Assembly (NCBI RefSeq): GCF_029871235.1
Contig: NZ_SSOM01000072.1
Span: 1 to 55,788 of the forward strand
Source of the DNA: Pseudomonas sp. BN411
GTDB taxonomy: Bacteria > Pseudomonadota > Gammaproteobacteria > Pseudomonadales > Pseudomonadaceae
Length of the DNA: 55,788 nucleotides
Reading direction: 5' to 3'
A program made the translations under genes and the position numbers. Every line of letters starts with the position of its first letter. The stretch's first letter is position 1. The notes under the pieces were generated by a model. It made no database searches and had not been told where the DNA came from. It was given only the letters and a program-made list of their open reading frames with translations. Of the stretch, positions 43,787 through 52,672 are shown one piece after another.

Positions 43787-44269
43787 TCAGCTGCGCTCGA
43801 GAGCGCTGACCAGATCGTGGAAGGCTTCGCGATTGGACTCGTTGAGTCCCATAAGGATGCGGTGGGCCTCCAGCACCTTGGTGCGGACGACCTCCTCCGT
43901 CTGATCCTGCGGCGGCAGGTCCTCGAGGCTTTCCGGGCAGGGAACCGGTCTCCCGACAATGTTGAACACCTGATCGAATCCCATCGACTGCAGCAGCCGG
44001 GTGATATCGGGGTGGGTGGTCACTACCGTGGGCAACAGGCCCACCTTCTGCCGCGAAAGGATCGACAGCTTGGCCAGCAGGCCGAGGGTGGTGCTGTCGA
44101 TACTCTGGGTTTCGGTCAGGTCAATCACGATCGCCGAAAAATTCAGCGCCGAGAAGATCTTTTCAATGGTCGCATCCAGGGCCGAACACAGGGTCAGGCG
44201 GATTTCTCCGACGAACTTCAGGACAAAGGTCCCATCCTGCTCGGCAAACTGGATTTTACCGGTACTCAT
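43787..44269 (-). CDS. STAS-domain anti-sigma-factor-antagonist-like protein (RssC type)
   Basis: 160 residues. A STAS fold fills residues 1-105, with the phosphorylatable Ser in TQSIDSTTLGLLAKLSIL (about residue 57), followed by a C-terminal helical tail. The ATG lies in the ATGA overlap with the upstream RssB-like phosphatase gene. In Pseudomonas such pairs form a partner-switching module: the PP2C domain dephosphorylates the STAS protein and so controls an anti-sigma partner. The partner gene is not next door. Confidence 0.88.
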   Translation of the reverse strand: MSTGKIQFAEQDGTFVLKFVGEIRLTLCSALDATIEKIFSALNFSAIVIDLTETQSIDSTTLGLLAKLSILSRQKVGLLPTVVTTHPDITRLLQSMGFDQVFNIVGRPVPCPESLEDLPPQDQTEEVVRTKVLEAHRILMGLNESNREAFHDLVSALERS

Positions 44270-45450
44270 GCAAGGTTCCTGCTCAACACCAGCAAGGCGA
44301 TATCATCCGGCATCTCGCCCAGGCTGGCCAGTCCAAATACTTGTCGCAAGCCATCCAGACTGCCACCTGCCTCACAAACCATCTTTGGCAGTGCGGCTTC
44401 CTTATCTTTGAGGGTCTCGCCGGGCAAAAGGTCCAAGATCCCGTCCGAGAGCAAGGTCAGGCTGAAGGACGACGGCAAATCGATGATCTGGTCATCATAG
44501 CTCGCCTCCTCGAACAGCCCCACCGGCAGCCCCTTACCGGTCAGGTAGGAGGCCTTGCCCTCGCTATAGAGCACCGGCAGGGGCAAATGCCCGCCGATGC
44601 TGTACGTCAGTTTGCCGCTTTCCTCGTCTATCACCCCACCGAGCATGGTCACGTGCTTGCCCAGCTTGGTGTTGATCAGGCCGCGGTTGATATGCCCCAG
44701 TACCTCGGAAGGCTTGAACTCGGGCAGCATGCCATTGCGCCGGGACTCGTAGAGCAGGCGCGTAGTCATGAACTTGAGCAGCACGGTCACGAAGGCCGAC
44801 GACGCGCCGTGCCCGGACACATCCGCCAGGTAGAACGCTACCCGGCGCTCGTCCACGCGGAAGTAGTCGACGAAGTCACCGGAAAGGTACAGAGACGGGA
44901 TGATCTGGTGGGCGAAACGCAGGCTATCCACTTCCCAGGGCGTCACCGGCAGCATGTTCATCTGCACCTGGCGCCCGGCGTTCTGGTCCTCCTGCAGCAG
45001 GTGCAGGCTGGCTTGCAGTTCGCGGTTGGCGGCTTCGAGCTTTTCCCGGTAGCGACGGTTCTCAAGGCGCAGGGCCGAGCGGTCGAGCGCGCGGCGCACC
45101 GAGTGCTCGAGAACGGCCAGGTCTTCCAGGGGCTTGATCAGGTAGTCGGCTGCACCCAGGCGCAGGGCTTCGACCGCGTCGCTCATGACGCCAGCGCCGG
45201 AGACCACGATTACCGGGGTTTCTGCTTCCAGTTCGGAAATGCGACGGATCAGTTCCAGGCCATCGACCTGAGGCATGCGCAGGTCGCAGATCACCAGATC
45301 CGGGCGCTCCTGCTCGAAAACCTGCAGCCCTTGCAGGCCGTTGCTGGCCTGCCGAACGCTGAATCCACTGTCTTCCAGATAGGCCGCGAGGCTTGCGCGC
45401 ACTACCTCGTCGTCATCAATAATCAGCAGCTTGGCACTGGGATTGTGCAT
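44266..45450 (-). CDS. rssB: Response regulator with PP2C phosphatase output (RssB-like)
   Basis: 394 residues. Residues 6-120 are a receiver domain with the phospho-acceptor Asp in LVICDLRMPQVDG and Lys in DYLIKPLEDL. A coiled coil (ALRLENRRYREKLEAANRELQ) joins it to a SpoIIE/PP2C phosphatase with metal-binding Asp in SGDFVDYFRV and VAFYLADVSGHG and a C-terminal SDGILDLLPGE. It should act on the STAS protein encoded by the overlapping gene downstream. This matches the gene order at P. aeruginosa PA2797-PA2798. Confidence 0.9.
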   Translation of the reverse strand: MHNPSAKLLIIDDDEVVRASLAAYLEDSGFSVRQASNGLQGLQVFEQERPDLVICDLRMPQVDGLELIRRISELEAETPVIVVSGAGVMSDAVEALRLGAADYLIKPLEDLAVLEHSVRRALDRSALRLENRRYREKLEAANRELQASLHLLQEDQNAGRQVQMNMLPVTPWEVDSLRFAHQIIPSLYLSGDFVDYFRVDERRVAFYLADVSGHGASSAFVTVLLKFMTTRLLYESRRNGMLPEFKPSEVLGHINRGLINTKLGKHVTMLGGVIDEESGKLTYSIGGHLPLPVLYSEGKASYLTGKGLPVGLFEEASYDDQIIDLPSSFSLTLLSDGILDLLPGETLKDKEAALPKMVCEAGGSLDGLRQVFGLASLGEMPDDIALLVLSRNLA

Positions 45451-45666
45451 GGATTATCCAGGCAAACGGCGCCAGGGATGGGTTGTTGTAGCACCCGACC
45501 TAAGGCCCGAGCACGAGTACGGGGGTTCGCTTTACGGCGCAGACGGTACTCCCATCCGCAGGGCGATTCAAGCTTGCGCCGCGCGCTGAACTCTGCCTTT
45601 ACACCCTAAATCGCCGGAAGTTATAAGAGGTTCGGCCACCCCGCACGACGACAAGAGGATCAGCGC

Positions 45667-45966
45667 GTGAGTCTGGACGACCGCCACTACAGCGAGAAGC
45701 GCGATTTCATCAGGATGCAGGTACAGACCAAGGCCATCCTGGAACACGCTGGCCAGCAATACCCCGTCCTTTGTCTAGACCTCTCCAGCAGCGGCATGCA
45801 ACTCGAAGTGGATATCGCGCTGGCGGTGGGCGACCGGGTCCGCGTGCTCATTCCTTCCGAGCACAATGCCCTCAAGGGGCTGGAAGCCGATGCCGAAGTG
45901 GTGCGGATCGGCGAAGGCAGCAACGGCCGCCACACGCTCGGGCTGGCCATTCTCGACATGCGCTAG
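45667..45966 (+). CDS. PilZ-domain protein
   Basis: 99 residues forming a single PilZ domain: KRDFIRMQVQTKAIL (RxxxR-like element reduced to KRDFIR) then LDLSSSGMQLEVD, corresponding to the D/NxSxxG c-di-GMP motif (DLSSSG). It probably binds c-di-GMP and transmits it to a partner. GTG at 45667 is the likely start, with AAGAGGA upstream. It is divergent from the RssB-like gene and followed by a bidirectional terminator. Confidence 0.85.
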   Translation: MSLDDRHYSEKRDFIRMQVQTKAILEHAGQQYPVLCLDLSSSGMQLEVDIALAVGDRVRVLIPSEHNALKGLEADAEVVRIGEGSNGRHTLGLAILDMR

Positions 45967-45984
45967 CGGCAATGGCCGGAAACG

Positions 45985-46012
45985 AAAAAGGCGACCCTGG
46001 GGTCGCCTTTTT
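45985..46012. terminator. Bidirectional terminator between PilZ and mlaA genes
   Basis: AAAAAGGCGACC and GGTCGCCTTTTT form a stem with A and T tracts on both sides, between convergent genes. Confidence 0.92.
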
Positions 46013-46037
46013 CATGTCGCAGCAAAGAGTGCCGGAC

Positions 46038-46739
46038 TTAGAAGTCGTCTTCCACTTCGCCGTCCTTCACCTTGAACTCGCGGTTCTGCAGGTAGGCGTT
46101 GCGAATGAAGATGTACTTGTCGCCGGTAATCAGCTTCTCCGCCGACAGCAAGCTGGCGCGGGTGTCCACCACATCGACGGCACGGGTCACGTTGCGGGTC
46201 GGCACGTGGTCGATGTAGGGGTAAGGCTCCAGGAAGGAATCCGGGACCTTGCCGCCGGCGTCACGCACGGTGCTCGGGCCGAGGAACGGAATTACCAGGT
46301 AGGGACCGCTGTCCACGCCCCAGTAGCCCAGGGTCTGGCCGAAATCTTCGTCGTTGCGCTGCAGCCCCATGTGGGTGGCCACGTCGAAGAAGCCCAGCAG
46401 GCCGAAGGTGGTGTTGAACACCAGGCGGCTGGTGTCCACGCCAGCATTGTGGAACTTGGCCTGGAACAGGTCGTTGGCCAGGTTACCCACGTCGCCGATG
46501 TTGCTGAAGACATTGTGGACGCCGTCTTCGAGGAACTGCGGGGTTACCGCCTGGTAGCCCTGGGCGACGGGTTTCAGCGCATAGGTGTCGAGGGTGTCGT
46601 TGAAGCGGAACATCGCACGGTTGAAGCCCTCCCAGGGGTCTTCCTCCGCGGCGTTCGCTGCGACGGGCAGAACCGCCAGGGTGACGCAGGCCAGAACTCG
46701 ACCCAGACGATCGAGCCACCGAGCACCGATCAATTGCAT
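46038..46739 (-). CDS. mlaA: MlaA (VacJ) outer-membrane phospholipid-transport protein
   Basis: 233 residues. The MlaA core is recognisable in EDPWEGFNRAMFRFNDTLDTYALKPVAQGYQ, NVFSNIGDVGNLANDLFQ, RLVFNTTFGLLGFFDVATHMGL and TLGYWGVDSGPYLVIPFLGPSTVRD. MlaA removes phospholipids from the outer leaflet to maintain outer-membrane asymmetry. The signal region ends AVLPVAANA-AEEDP without a lipobox Cys at the predicted cleavage site; the only nearby Cys precedes the hydrophobic core, so it may not be a lipoprotein like E. coli MlaA. Confidence 0.93.
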   Translation of the reverse strand: MQLIGARWLDRLGRVLACVTLAVLPVAANAAEEDPWEGFNRAMFRFNDTLDTYALKPVAQGYQAVTPQFLEDGVHNVFSNIGDVGNLANDLFQAKFHNAGVDTSRLVFNTTFGLLGFFDVATHMGLQRNDEDFGQTLGYWGVDSGPYLVIPFLGPSTVRDAGGKVPDSFLEPYPYIDHVPTRNVTRAVDVVDTRASLLSAEKLITGDKYIFIRNAYLQNREFKVKDGEVEDDF

Positions 46740-46842
46740 TGCAGACTCTCCTTGAGAAAAGTAGTGTGGCGGCCCGCCGCCCCATCAAAGGCGCGCAGTA
46801 TAAGGCCATCGCACACACTGGGTAGCATAGCGGACAGCCAGC

Positions 46843-47262
46843 ATGCCGGAAAAAACCTTGCTTCATATTGCCCACATCCCCGTTCGCTGGGGCGATATGG
46901 ACAGCTACGGTCACGTCAACAACACCCTCTACATCCAGTACCTGGAAGAAGCCCGGGTCGCCTGGTTCGAGAGCCTCGGCATCGCCATGAACAACGTGCC
47001 CCAAGGCCCCGTGGTGCTGCAGACCTTGCACACCTACCTCAAACCCGTGGTGCACCCCGCCACCGTGGTCATCGAGCTCCGTGCGGGCCCGGTGGGCAAT
47101 AGCAGCCTGGTGGTGGAGCACCGCCTGAGCACCCTGGAAGACCCTGCGACGCTCTATGGCGAAGGCCATTGCAAGCTGGTATGGATCGACCACGCCACCG
47201 ACAGTTCCGTACCGGTGCCGGACGATCTGCGCCTGGTCATGGGCGCTGGCAAGCGGCAGTAA
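46843..47262 (+). CDS. Hotdog-fold acyl-CoA thioesterase (4HBT/YbgC-like)
   Basis: 139 residues. The active-site helix region is HIPVRWGDMDSYGHVNNTLYIQYLEEARVAWF, with the catalytic Asp and HVNN typical of 4-hydroxybenzoyl-CoA-thioesterase-like proteins. It should hydrolyse acyl-CoA esters; the physiological chain is unknown. It is divergent from mlaA and followed 55 bp later by the PhnX-like gene. Confidence 0.9.
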   Translation: MPEKTLLHIAHIPVRWGDMDSYGHVNNTLYIQYLEEARVAWFESLGIAMNNVPQGPVVLQTLHTYLKPVVHPATVVIELRAGPVGNSSLVVEHRLSTLEDPATLYGEGHCKLVWIDHATDSSVPVPDDLRLVMGAGKRQ

Positions 47263-47317
47263 CCTCGCTGTCATCCAGGGCGGTTAGCCTGCGCCAGACC
47301 TCGTCAGGACGACGCAG

Positions 47318-48058
47318 ATGCCCCACAGCCAACCGCCCGCCTTCACCGCCATCCTCTTCGGCCTTTCCGGCTGCCTGGTGGATTTCGGTGCCCGAACCCT
47401 GCCGCTGGCCCTGAGCCGATTGCTGCCGGACCTCCCAACTACCCAACTGGCCGAAGCCGCCGCCCGGCCCCCTCGCGCCGCCCTCGACCACGCCCTTGGC
47501 AGCTCCGCCAGCGAAGAAATGTTCCAGGCCTTTCAGCAGCAACTGCTGGATGCCGCCGGGGAACACGCCGAAGCCGTCACTGACCTCGAAGAATTGGCCA
47601 ACCTGATGGGCGGCGCCCAGGTGCCCTGCGCCTGGCTCGACGAACTCCCCACCCCGGCCAACTGGCGCCTCGCCACTCCCCTACCCGCCTGGCTAGGCGG
47701 TAGCGAGATCAATGGCGCACGCCCCTGGCCGGCGCCGGACAGCTGCTGGCAGGCACTGGCTGGGCTGGGCGTTGCACGCCTGGAAGGTTGCGTCCTGATC
47801 AGTGCCAACCCTCGCCTGCTGCAGGCCGGCCTGAATGCGGGCCTATGGACCATTGGCCTCGCCGCCAGCGGCCCCCTGTGCGGCCTTGCACCAGCAGACT
47901 GGCACGCCCTGGAAGGCAGCGAACGCGATCGCCTGCGCGCCGCCGCCACCCTGGAACTCTACCGCCTGGGCGCCCATTCGGTGATCGACCATCTGGGCGA
48001 GCTGGCGCCCTGCCTGGCGGACCTCGCCCACCGCCGCGAGAAGGGCGAAAAGCCCTGA
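47318..48058 (+). CDS. PhnX-like HAD-family protein, probably catalytically inactive
   Basis: 246 residues related along most of the length to phosphonoacetaldehyde hydrolase (GLWTIGLAASGPLCGLAPADWHALEGSERDRLR and LYRLGAHSVIDHLGEL near the C-terminus are characteristic). The HAD nucleophile motif at the N-terminus should read FDxxGT, but here it is ILFGLSGCLVDFG, so both the nucleophilic Asp and the Thr are lost. It is therefore unlikely to use the normal chemistry and may be a binding or regulatory protein. A homologue appears in the same place in P. aeruginosa, as I recall. Confidence 0.75.
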   Translation: MPHSQPPAFTAILFGLSGCLVDFGARTLPLALSRLLPDLPTTQLAEAAARPPRAALDHALGSSASEEMFQAFQQQLLDAAGEHAEAVTDLEELANLMGGAQVPCAWLDELPTPANWRLATPLPAWLGGSEINGARPWPAPDSCWQALAGLGVARLEGCVLISANPRLLQAGLNAGLWTIGLAASGPLCGLAPADWHALEGSERDRLRAAATLELYRLGAHSVIDHLGELAPCLADLAHRREKGEKP

Positions 48059-48190
48059 GCCCGGTACATTTGTTTCAGGCTTGATCCGAATCAGGCAGGC
48101 CTGACCAGGCTGGATTAATCTCTAAGGCATGAGGGACCTTTGAATGCTTCAACGGGTCCACTCCTGAGACATTCGCATAGGGAGAAAGAC

Positions 48191-48454
48191 ATGCCTGAAC
48201 GCCTGCAGCAGCAACTGCAACAACTGCGCGACCAGCTGGCCCAGGAACCACCGCTGGATGCGGAGGAACGCGCATCGCTGATCGAGTTGATGCAGGAAAT
48301 CGAACTGCGCCTGGCCCAGGATGCCGCCATGGCGCCGGACGCCACTCTGGTGGATGGGGTCAACCTGGCCGTCGAGCGCTTCGAAACCCGTCACCCCACC
48401 CTGGCCGGGACCTTGCGGAACATCATGCAGAGCCTTGCCAACATGGGCATCTGA
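48191..48454 (+). CDS. DUF4404-like small protein
   Basis: 87 residues, largely helical (LQQQLQQLRDQLAQEPPLDAEERASLIELMQEIELRLAQ, then VERFETRHPTLAGTLRNIMQSLANMGI). It matches the short DUF4404-type proteins of Pseudomonas, which have no known function. GGGAGAAAGAC precedes the ATG at 48191; the frame open from 48140 lacks a ribosome-binding site. A terminator follows. Confidence 0.78.
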   Translation: MPERLQQQLQQLRDQLAQEPPLDAEERASLIELMQEIELRLAQDAAMAPDATLVDGVNLAVERFETRHPTLAGTLRNIMQSLANMGI

Positions 48455-48469
48455 GGCCGAGCACAAGAA

Positions 48470-48496
48470 AAAACCCCGACTTCACGTCGGGGTTTT
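48470..48496. terminator. Bidirectional terminator between the DUF4404-like and queF genes
   Basis: AAAACCCCGAC-ttcac-GTCGGGGTTTT has A and T tracts on both sides and lies between convergent genes. Confidence 0.92.
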
Positions 48497-48498
48497 CG

Positions 48499-49329
48499 TT
48501 ACTGCCGTACCAGGCGGCGATTGTCCGGCTGGACAGGGTGGGTGCTGCGGTAGGGGTTGATGTCCAGGCCACCGCGACGGACGTAGCGGGCATGAACGCT
48601 GAGCAGCTCCGGCTCCAGCAGGCGCTTGAGGTCGAGGAAAATGCGCTCAACGCACTGCTCATGGAAGTCAGCATGCTGGCGGAAGCTGATCAGGTAGGCC
48701 AGGAAGCTGGCGTGATCGAGGCGCTTCGCACCGCGGTACTCCACCACCACTGTGCCCCAGTCCGGCTGACCGGTAACCGGGCAGTTGGACTTCAGCAGAT
48801 GGCTGTGAAGTGCTTCCTCCACCTGGCCGTCGTCGGCACGTAGCAGCTCAGGCTGCGGATGCTCATAACGGTTGATCGCTACTTCAAGTTCATCGATGCA
48901 GATGCCCGCAGACGCCGCAACGCCTTCGGCCTCCACCTCCGCCAGGCTGCGCACCCGCACCGCAACCGGAGCGCCAGCCGCCCCACTAAGGTCCCGCGCC
49001 AGCACCTGCTCCAGCTCAGCAGCGCTGGTGTAGACGGACTGGTTCAGCGAGTTGAGGTAGAGCTTGAACGACTTGGACTCGATGATGTTCGGCGAATCGG
49101 CCGGAATCGCGAATTCACCGATCGCCACCACCGGCTTGCCGGACGGCGTCAGCCAGGACAGCTCGTAGCAGTTCCAGAAGTCCACGCCCTGATACGGCAA
49201 GGTCGCAGCGGTCAGCCCCAGCTCGCTCCACTTGGTCACACGGGAAATGGGGAACAGCAGCTCCGGGCTATAAGTGCTGACGTACTCGCTGGACTTGCCC
49301 AGCGGCGATTGTTCGGCGGGATGATGCAT
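48499..49329 (-). CDS. queF: NADPH-dependent 7-cyano-7-deazaguanine reductase
   Basis: 276 residues, the bimodular QueF length. Diagnostic regions are [16 protein letters not shown] (substrate-binding Glu motif) and [21 protein letters not shown], with the Cys that forms the thioimide. It reduces preQ0 to preQ1 in queuosine synthesis, which is relevant to tRNA modification together with dusA nearby. The start at 49329 (MHHPAEQS) gives the family N-terminus; the longer frame to 49398 is not supported. Confidence 0.94.
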   Translation of the reverse strand: MHHPAEQSPLGKSSEYVSTYSPELLFPISRVTKWSELGLTAATLPYQGVDFWNCYELSWLTPSGKPVVAIGEFAIPADSPNIIESKSFKLYLNSLNQSVYTSAAELEQVLARDLSGAAGAPVAVRVRSLAEVEAEGVAASAGICIDELEVAINRYEHPQPELLRADDGQVEEALHSHLLKSNCPVTGQPDWGTVVVEYRGAKRLDHASFLAYLISFRQHADFHEQCVERIFLDLKRLLEPELLSVHARYVRRGGLDINPYRSTHPVQPDNRRLVRQ

Positions 49330-49417
49330 GGGCGGGTGGACCTGAAAATGCGGAAATCGGGCAATTGTATACAGCTGTCCGGCTGCTGAAAAATCCACCG
49401 CACCAACGGCGCCGCTG

Positions 49418-49434
49418 CATTACAACTTTGTCAG
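49418..49434 (+). promoter_or_regulatory. Possible metal-regulator box upstream of the response regulator
   Basis: CATTACAACTTTGTCAG has the partial dyad TTACA..TGTcA that resembles CopR/CusR-type boxes, 60-76 bp before the response-regulator start. The dyad is imperfect. Confidence 0.3.
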
Positions 49435-49493
49435 CTTGCCCAGCCCATCCTGTCGGCGCGGTATAAAGCAGCAATTCGAACGATGAGCCACCC

Positions 49494-50174
49494 ATGAAGT
49501 TACTGATAGTCGAAGACGAACCCAAGACCGGCCAGTTCCTGCGCCAGGGGATGACCGAAGCCGGCCTGGCCGCGGACCTCGCCACCAACGGCCTCGAAGG
49601 TCGAGACCTGGCGCTCGCCGGCGGCTACGACCTGATCATCCTCGACGTGATGCTCCCCGGCCTCGACGGCTGGCAGGTGCTGCGCAGCCTGCGCCACGCC
49701 GGCCTGCAGGTTCCGGTGCTGTTCCTGACCGCGCGGGACGCCGTGGAAGAACGCGTCCATGGCCTGGAACTGGGCGCCGACGACTACCTGATCAAGCCCT
49801 TCGCCTTCGCCGAACTCCTCGCCCGCGTGCGCACCCTCCTCCGCCGTGGCGCCAGCGCCCCCCAGGAAACCAGTCTGGACCTGGGCGACCTGCACCTCGA
49901 CCTGTTGAGTCGGCGGGTCGAACGCGGCGGCCAGCGCATCGACCTCACCACCAAGGAATTCGCCCTGCTGGAATTCCTCCTGCGCCGCCATGGCGAAGTG
50001 CTGCCCAAGACGCTGATCGCAGCTGAGGTCTGGGACATGCACTTCGACAGTGAAACCAATGTCATCGAAGTGGCCGTCCGCCGGCTGCGGGCAAAGCTGG
50101 ACGACGATTTCCCCACCAAGCTGATCCATACCGTGCGCGGCATGGGCTACGTGCTGGAGGCACGCGAAGGCTGA
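49494..50174 (+). CDS. copR: OmpR-family response regulator (CopR/CusR-like)
   Basis: 226 residues. The receiver has acidic EDE near the start, the phospho-acceptor Asp in [14 protein letters not shown] and Lys in [15 protein letters not shown]. The C-terminal winged helix ([72 protein letters not shown]) is the heavy-metal CopR/CusR/CzcR type. Position next to queF agrees with CopR of P. aeruginosa. The stop overlaps the kinase start (TGATG). The metal (copper likely) is inferred from homology and context. Confidence 0.88.
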   Translation: MKLLIVEDEPKTGQFLRQGMTEAGLAADLATNGLEGRDLALAGGYDLIILDVMLPGLDGWQVLRSLRHAGLQVPVLFLTARDAVEERVHGLELGADDYLIKPFAFAELLARVRTLLRRGASAPQETSLDLGDLHLDLLSRRVERGGQRIDLTTKEFALLEFLLRRHGEVLPKTLIAAEVWDMHFDSETNVIEVAVRRLRAKLDDDFPTKLIHTVRGMGYVLEAREG

Positions 50175-51523
50175 TGCGCGGACTTTCCCTCACCGCCCGC
50201 CTGGGCCTGCTGTTCGCCGCCTGCACCGCTGCCGTCTCGCTGATCGCCGGGGTGCTGTTCAGCCGCGCCAGCGAAGCGCACTTCATCGAACTCGACCAGC
50301 AACTGCTGGAAATCCGCCTGGAAGCCTTCCGCGCCCTGGTCAACGGCGTCGACGGTCCCGCCACCCTGGCGCCTCGGCTGGAAGCCCTGCAAGCCGAACT
50401 ACGCCTGCACCCGGATCTCACCCTGCGACTGGAGAGCCGCGATGGCAGCTACTGGTTCAACAGTGCTGACGGCCTACGCGCGCCGGCTCGTGATGGGCTC
50501 CATGACTGGCAGCAGGATGGCACCGACTACCGGGTGCTGAGCGCGCCGCTGCGACCGGAAGACCCAGCTTCGCCACGGCTGGCACTGGCTCTGGACATCA
50601 CCCATCACCAGCACTTTCTCGAACGCATGCAGCGGCTGATCTGGCTCACCGTAGGGCTCTCCGCCCTGGCCACCGCCCTGCTCGGCGCGTGGGCTGCGCG
50701 TAATGGCCTGCGCCCCTTGCACCGTATGGCCGAGGTAGCCGCCGGGGTTTCCGCCAGCTCCCTGACCACCCGCCTGGCCGACGATCAGGTCCCCCAGGAG
50801 CTGGTGGAACTGGTGCGCGCCTTCAATGCGATGCTGGGCAGGCTGGACGACGCCTTCCAGCGGCTTTCCGCCTTCTCCGCCGACATCGCCCACGAGTTGC
50901 GTACGCCGCTGTCGAACCTGCTGACCCAGACCCAGGTGATCCTCAGCCAGGATCGCGGCATGGACGAATATCGCGAAACCCTCCACTCCAACCTGGAAGA
51001 GCTCCAGCGCCTGGCCCAGATGGTCGGCGACATGCTGTTCCTGGCCAAGGCCGAGCACGGCCTGCTGGCGACCCGTCGCGAGCCCTTGGCGCTGGCCGCC
51101 GAGCTGGACACCCTGCTGGACTACTTCAGCCCCCTGGCCGAGGACCGCCAGGTGACCATGAGCCGCAGTGGCGAAGCCCGGCTCAGCGCTGACCGCGATA
51201 TGTTGCGCCGTGCCCTTTCCAATCTGCTGGACAACGCCCTGCGCTTCACCCCGGAAGGCGGACGCATCGAAATGAACCTGGCCAGCGATGCCCGCGGGCT
51301 CAGCCTGACGGTGGCCAACAGCGGCCCGGAAGTCCCCGCGGAATTGCTGCCGCGACTGTTCGATCGCTTCTTCCGCGCCGACCCCGCGCGCCGCGAGGGT
51401 CGCGAGCATGCCGGCCTGGGCCTGGCCATCACCCGCTCCATCGTGCGCGCCCACGGCGGTGAGATTCGCTGCGAATCCGCCAACGGTTGGACGCGCTTCA
51501 TCCTCGAATTTCCCGCCCCCTGA
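50174..51523 (+). CDS. copS: Heavy-metal sensor histidine kinase (CopS/CusS-like)
   Basis: 449 residues. Membrane helix at about residues 8-28, periplasmic sensor domain of about 125 residues, second helix LIWLTVGLSALATALLGAWAA, HAMP, then the dimerisation box FSADIAHELRTPLSNLLTQTQ with the phosphorylated His and an HATPase with LLDNALRFTPEGG (N box), PRLFDRFFRADP and GLGLAITRSIVRAHGG. Translationally coupled to the response regulator. It ends 7 bp before a terminator stem. Confidence 0.9.
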   Translation: MRGLSLTARLGLLFAACTAAVSLIAGVLFSRASEAHFIELDQQLLEIRLEAFRALVNGVDGPATLAPRLEALQAELRLHPDLTLRLESRDGSYWFNSADGLRAPARDGLHDWQQDGTDYRVLSAPLRPEDPASPRLALALDITHHQHFLERMQRLIWLTVGLSALATALLGAWAARNGLRPLHRMAEVAAGVSASSLTTRLADDQVPQELVELVRAFNAMLGRLDDAFQRLSAFSADIAHELRTPLSNLLTQTQVILSQDRGMDEYRETLHSNLEELQRLAQMVGDMLFLAKAEHGLLATRREPLALAAELDTLLDYFSPLAEDRQVTMSRSGEARLSADRDMLRRALSNLLDNALRFTPEGGRIEMNLASDARGLSLTVANSGPEVPAELLPRLFDRFFRADPARREGREHAGLGLAITRSIVRAHGGEIRCESANGWTRFILEFPAP

Positions 51524-51530
51524 AACGCAA

Positions 51531-51554
51531 AAGGCGCGCCCTATGGCGCGCCTT
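51531..51554. terminator. Bidirectional terminator between copS-like and uppP genes
   Basis: AAGGCGCGCC (51531-51540) and GGCGCGCCTT (51545-51554) form a perfect 10-bp stem with a 4-nt loop between convergent genes. Confidence 0.85.
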
Positions 51555-51571
51555 CAGGGCAACCGCTGCGA

Positions 51572-52402
51572 TCAACCCTGTGCGGTGGACCAGTCGATCA
51601 TGCCGAACTGCCAGGTCGCCAGGATCAGCAGGCCGAAGCCGATGCGATACCAGGCGAACGCCGCGTAGCTGTGGCTACCGATGAACTTCAGCAGGCTGCG
51701 CACAGCGATCATGGCGAAGACGAACGACACCACGGAACCCAGGGCGAACACCGGCAGGTCGCTCGGCTGGAACAGGTCGCGGTACTTGTAGCCCGAGTAG
51801 ACCGCAGCACCGACCATGGTCGGCATGGCGAGGAAGAAGGAAAACTCGGTGGCCGCCTTGCGCGAGAGGCCGAACAGCAGGCCGCCGATGATGGTGGCAC
51901 CGGAGCGCGAAGTACCCGGTACTAGCGCCAGGCACTGGGCGCAGCCAACCTTGAGGGCGTGCTTCCAGGTCATTTCGTCGACGGTTTCGGCCTGCACCTG
52001 GTGCTGGCGCTGTTCCGCCCAGAGGATGACTACGCCGCCGACCACCAGGGCGGACGCCACGGTAATGGGGTTGAACAGGTAGTGGTGGATCAGGTCGGAG
52101 AAGGCGACGCCGAGGATCACCGCCGGGAAGAACGCCACCAGCAGGTTGACGGTGAAACGCCGGGCGCTGCGCTGGGTCGGCAGGCCGATTACGACGTCGA
52201 GGATTTTCCGCCGGTATTCCCAGACCACCGCGAGGATGGCCGCCAGCTGAATGATGATGTTGAAGGCAATCGCCCGCTCACCGGTGAAGCCCAGCAGGTC
52301 CGCGACCACGATCTGGTGGCCGGTACTGGAGATCGGCAGGAACTCCGTCAGGCCCTCGACAACCCCCAGAATGATGGCCTGCAAGGCCGTCCACAAATCC
52401 AT
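51572..52402 (-). CDS. uppP: Undecaprenyl-diphosphatase UppP/BacA
   Basis: 276 residues, polytopic. The two catalytic motifs are present: [16 protein letters not shown] near residues 17-32 and [17 protein letters not shown] at about 160-176. The enzyme recycles undecaprenyl pyrophosphate to the monophosphate carrier used in peptidoglycan and LPS synthesis and is linked to bacitracin resistance. It is monocistronic, transcribed toward copS, with no partner gene on its side. Confidence 0.95.
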   Translation of the reverse strand: MDLWTALQAIILGVVEGLTEFLPISSTGHQIVVADLLGFTGERAIAFNIIIQLAAILAVVWEYRRKILDVVIGLPTQRSARRFTVNLLVAFFPAVILGVAFSDLIHHYLFNPITVASALVVGGVVILWAEQRQHQVQAETVDEMTWKHALKVGCAQCLALVPGTSRSGATIIGGLLFGLSRKAATEFSFFLAMPTMVGAAVYSGYKYRDLFQPSDLPVFALGSVVSFVFAMIAVRSLLKFIGSHSYAAFAWYRIGFGLLILATWQFGMIDWSTAQG

Positions 52403-52672
52403 CGAAACTCTCCCCTGAGGCGCGCTCTTCTGGCGGCCTTTTCGTTACGAATATGCAGGTAGCAGGCGCTGCGAGCGTGCCGTTCGGCGATGAGGCCGAG
52501 CACCAGCGACCAGGTTCCGGGGACGAATGAGCCTTCAGCTTTGCCCCGAAGCGCCGAAATGCTAACAGAGAGCCATCTGGAAATCGCGGCTAAAGGCTGA
52601 TTGAAAACGGCCAGCCGGCCTGCTCTGCTTCCGGCACGCAGTCAATAACAAGAAACCAGGAGTTCCCGCCCC

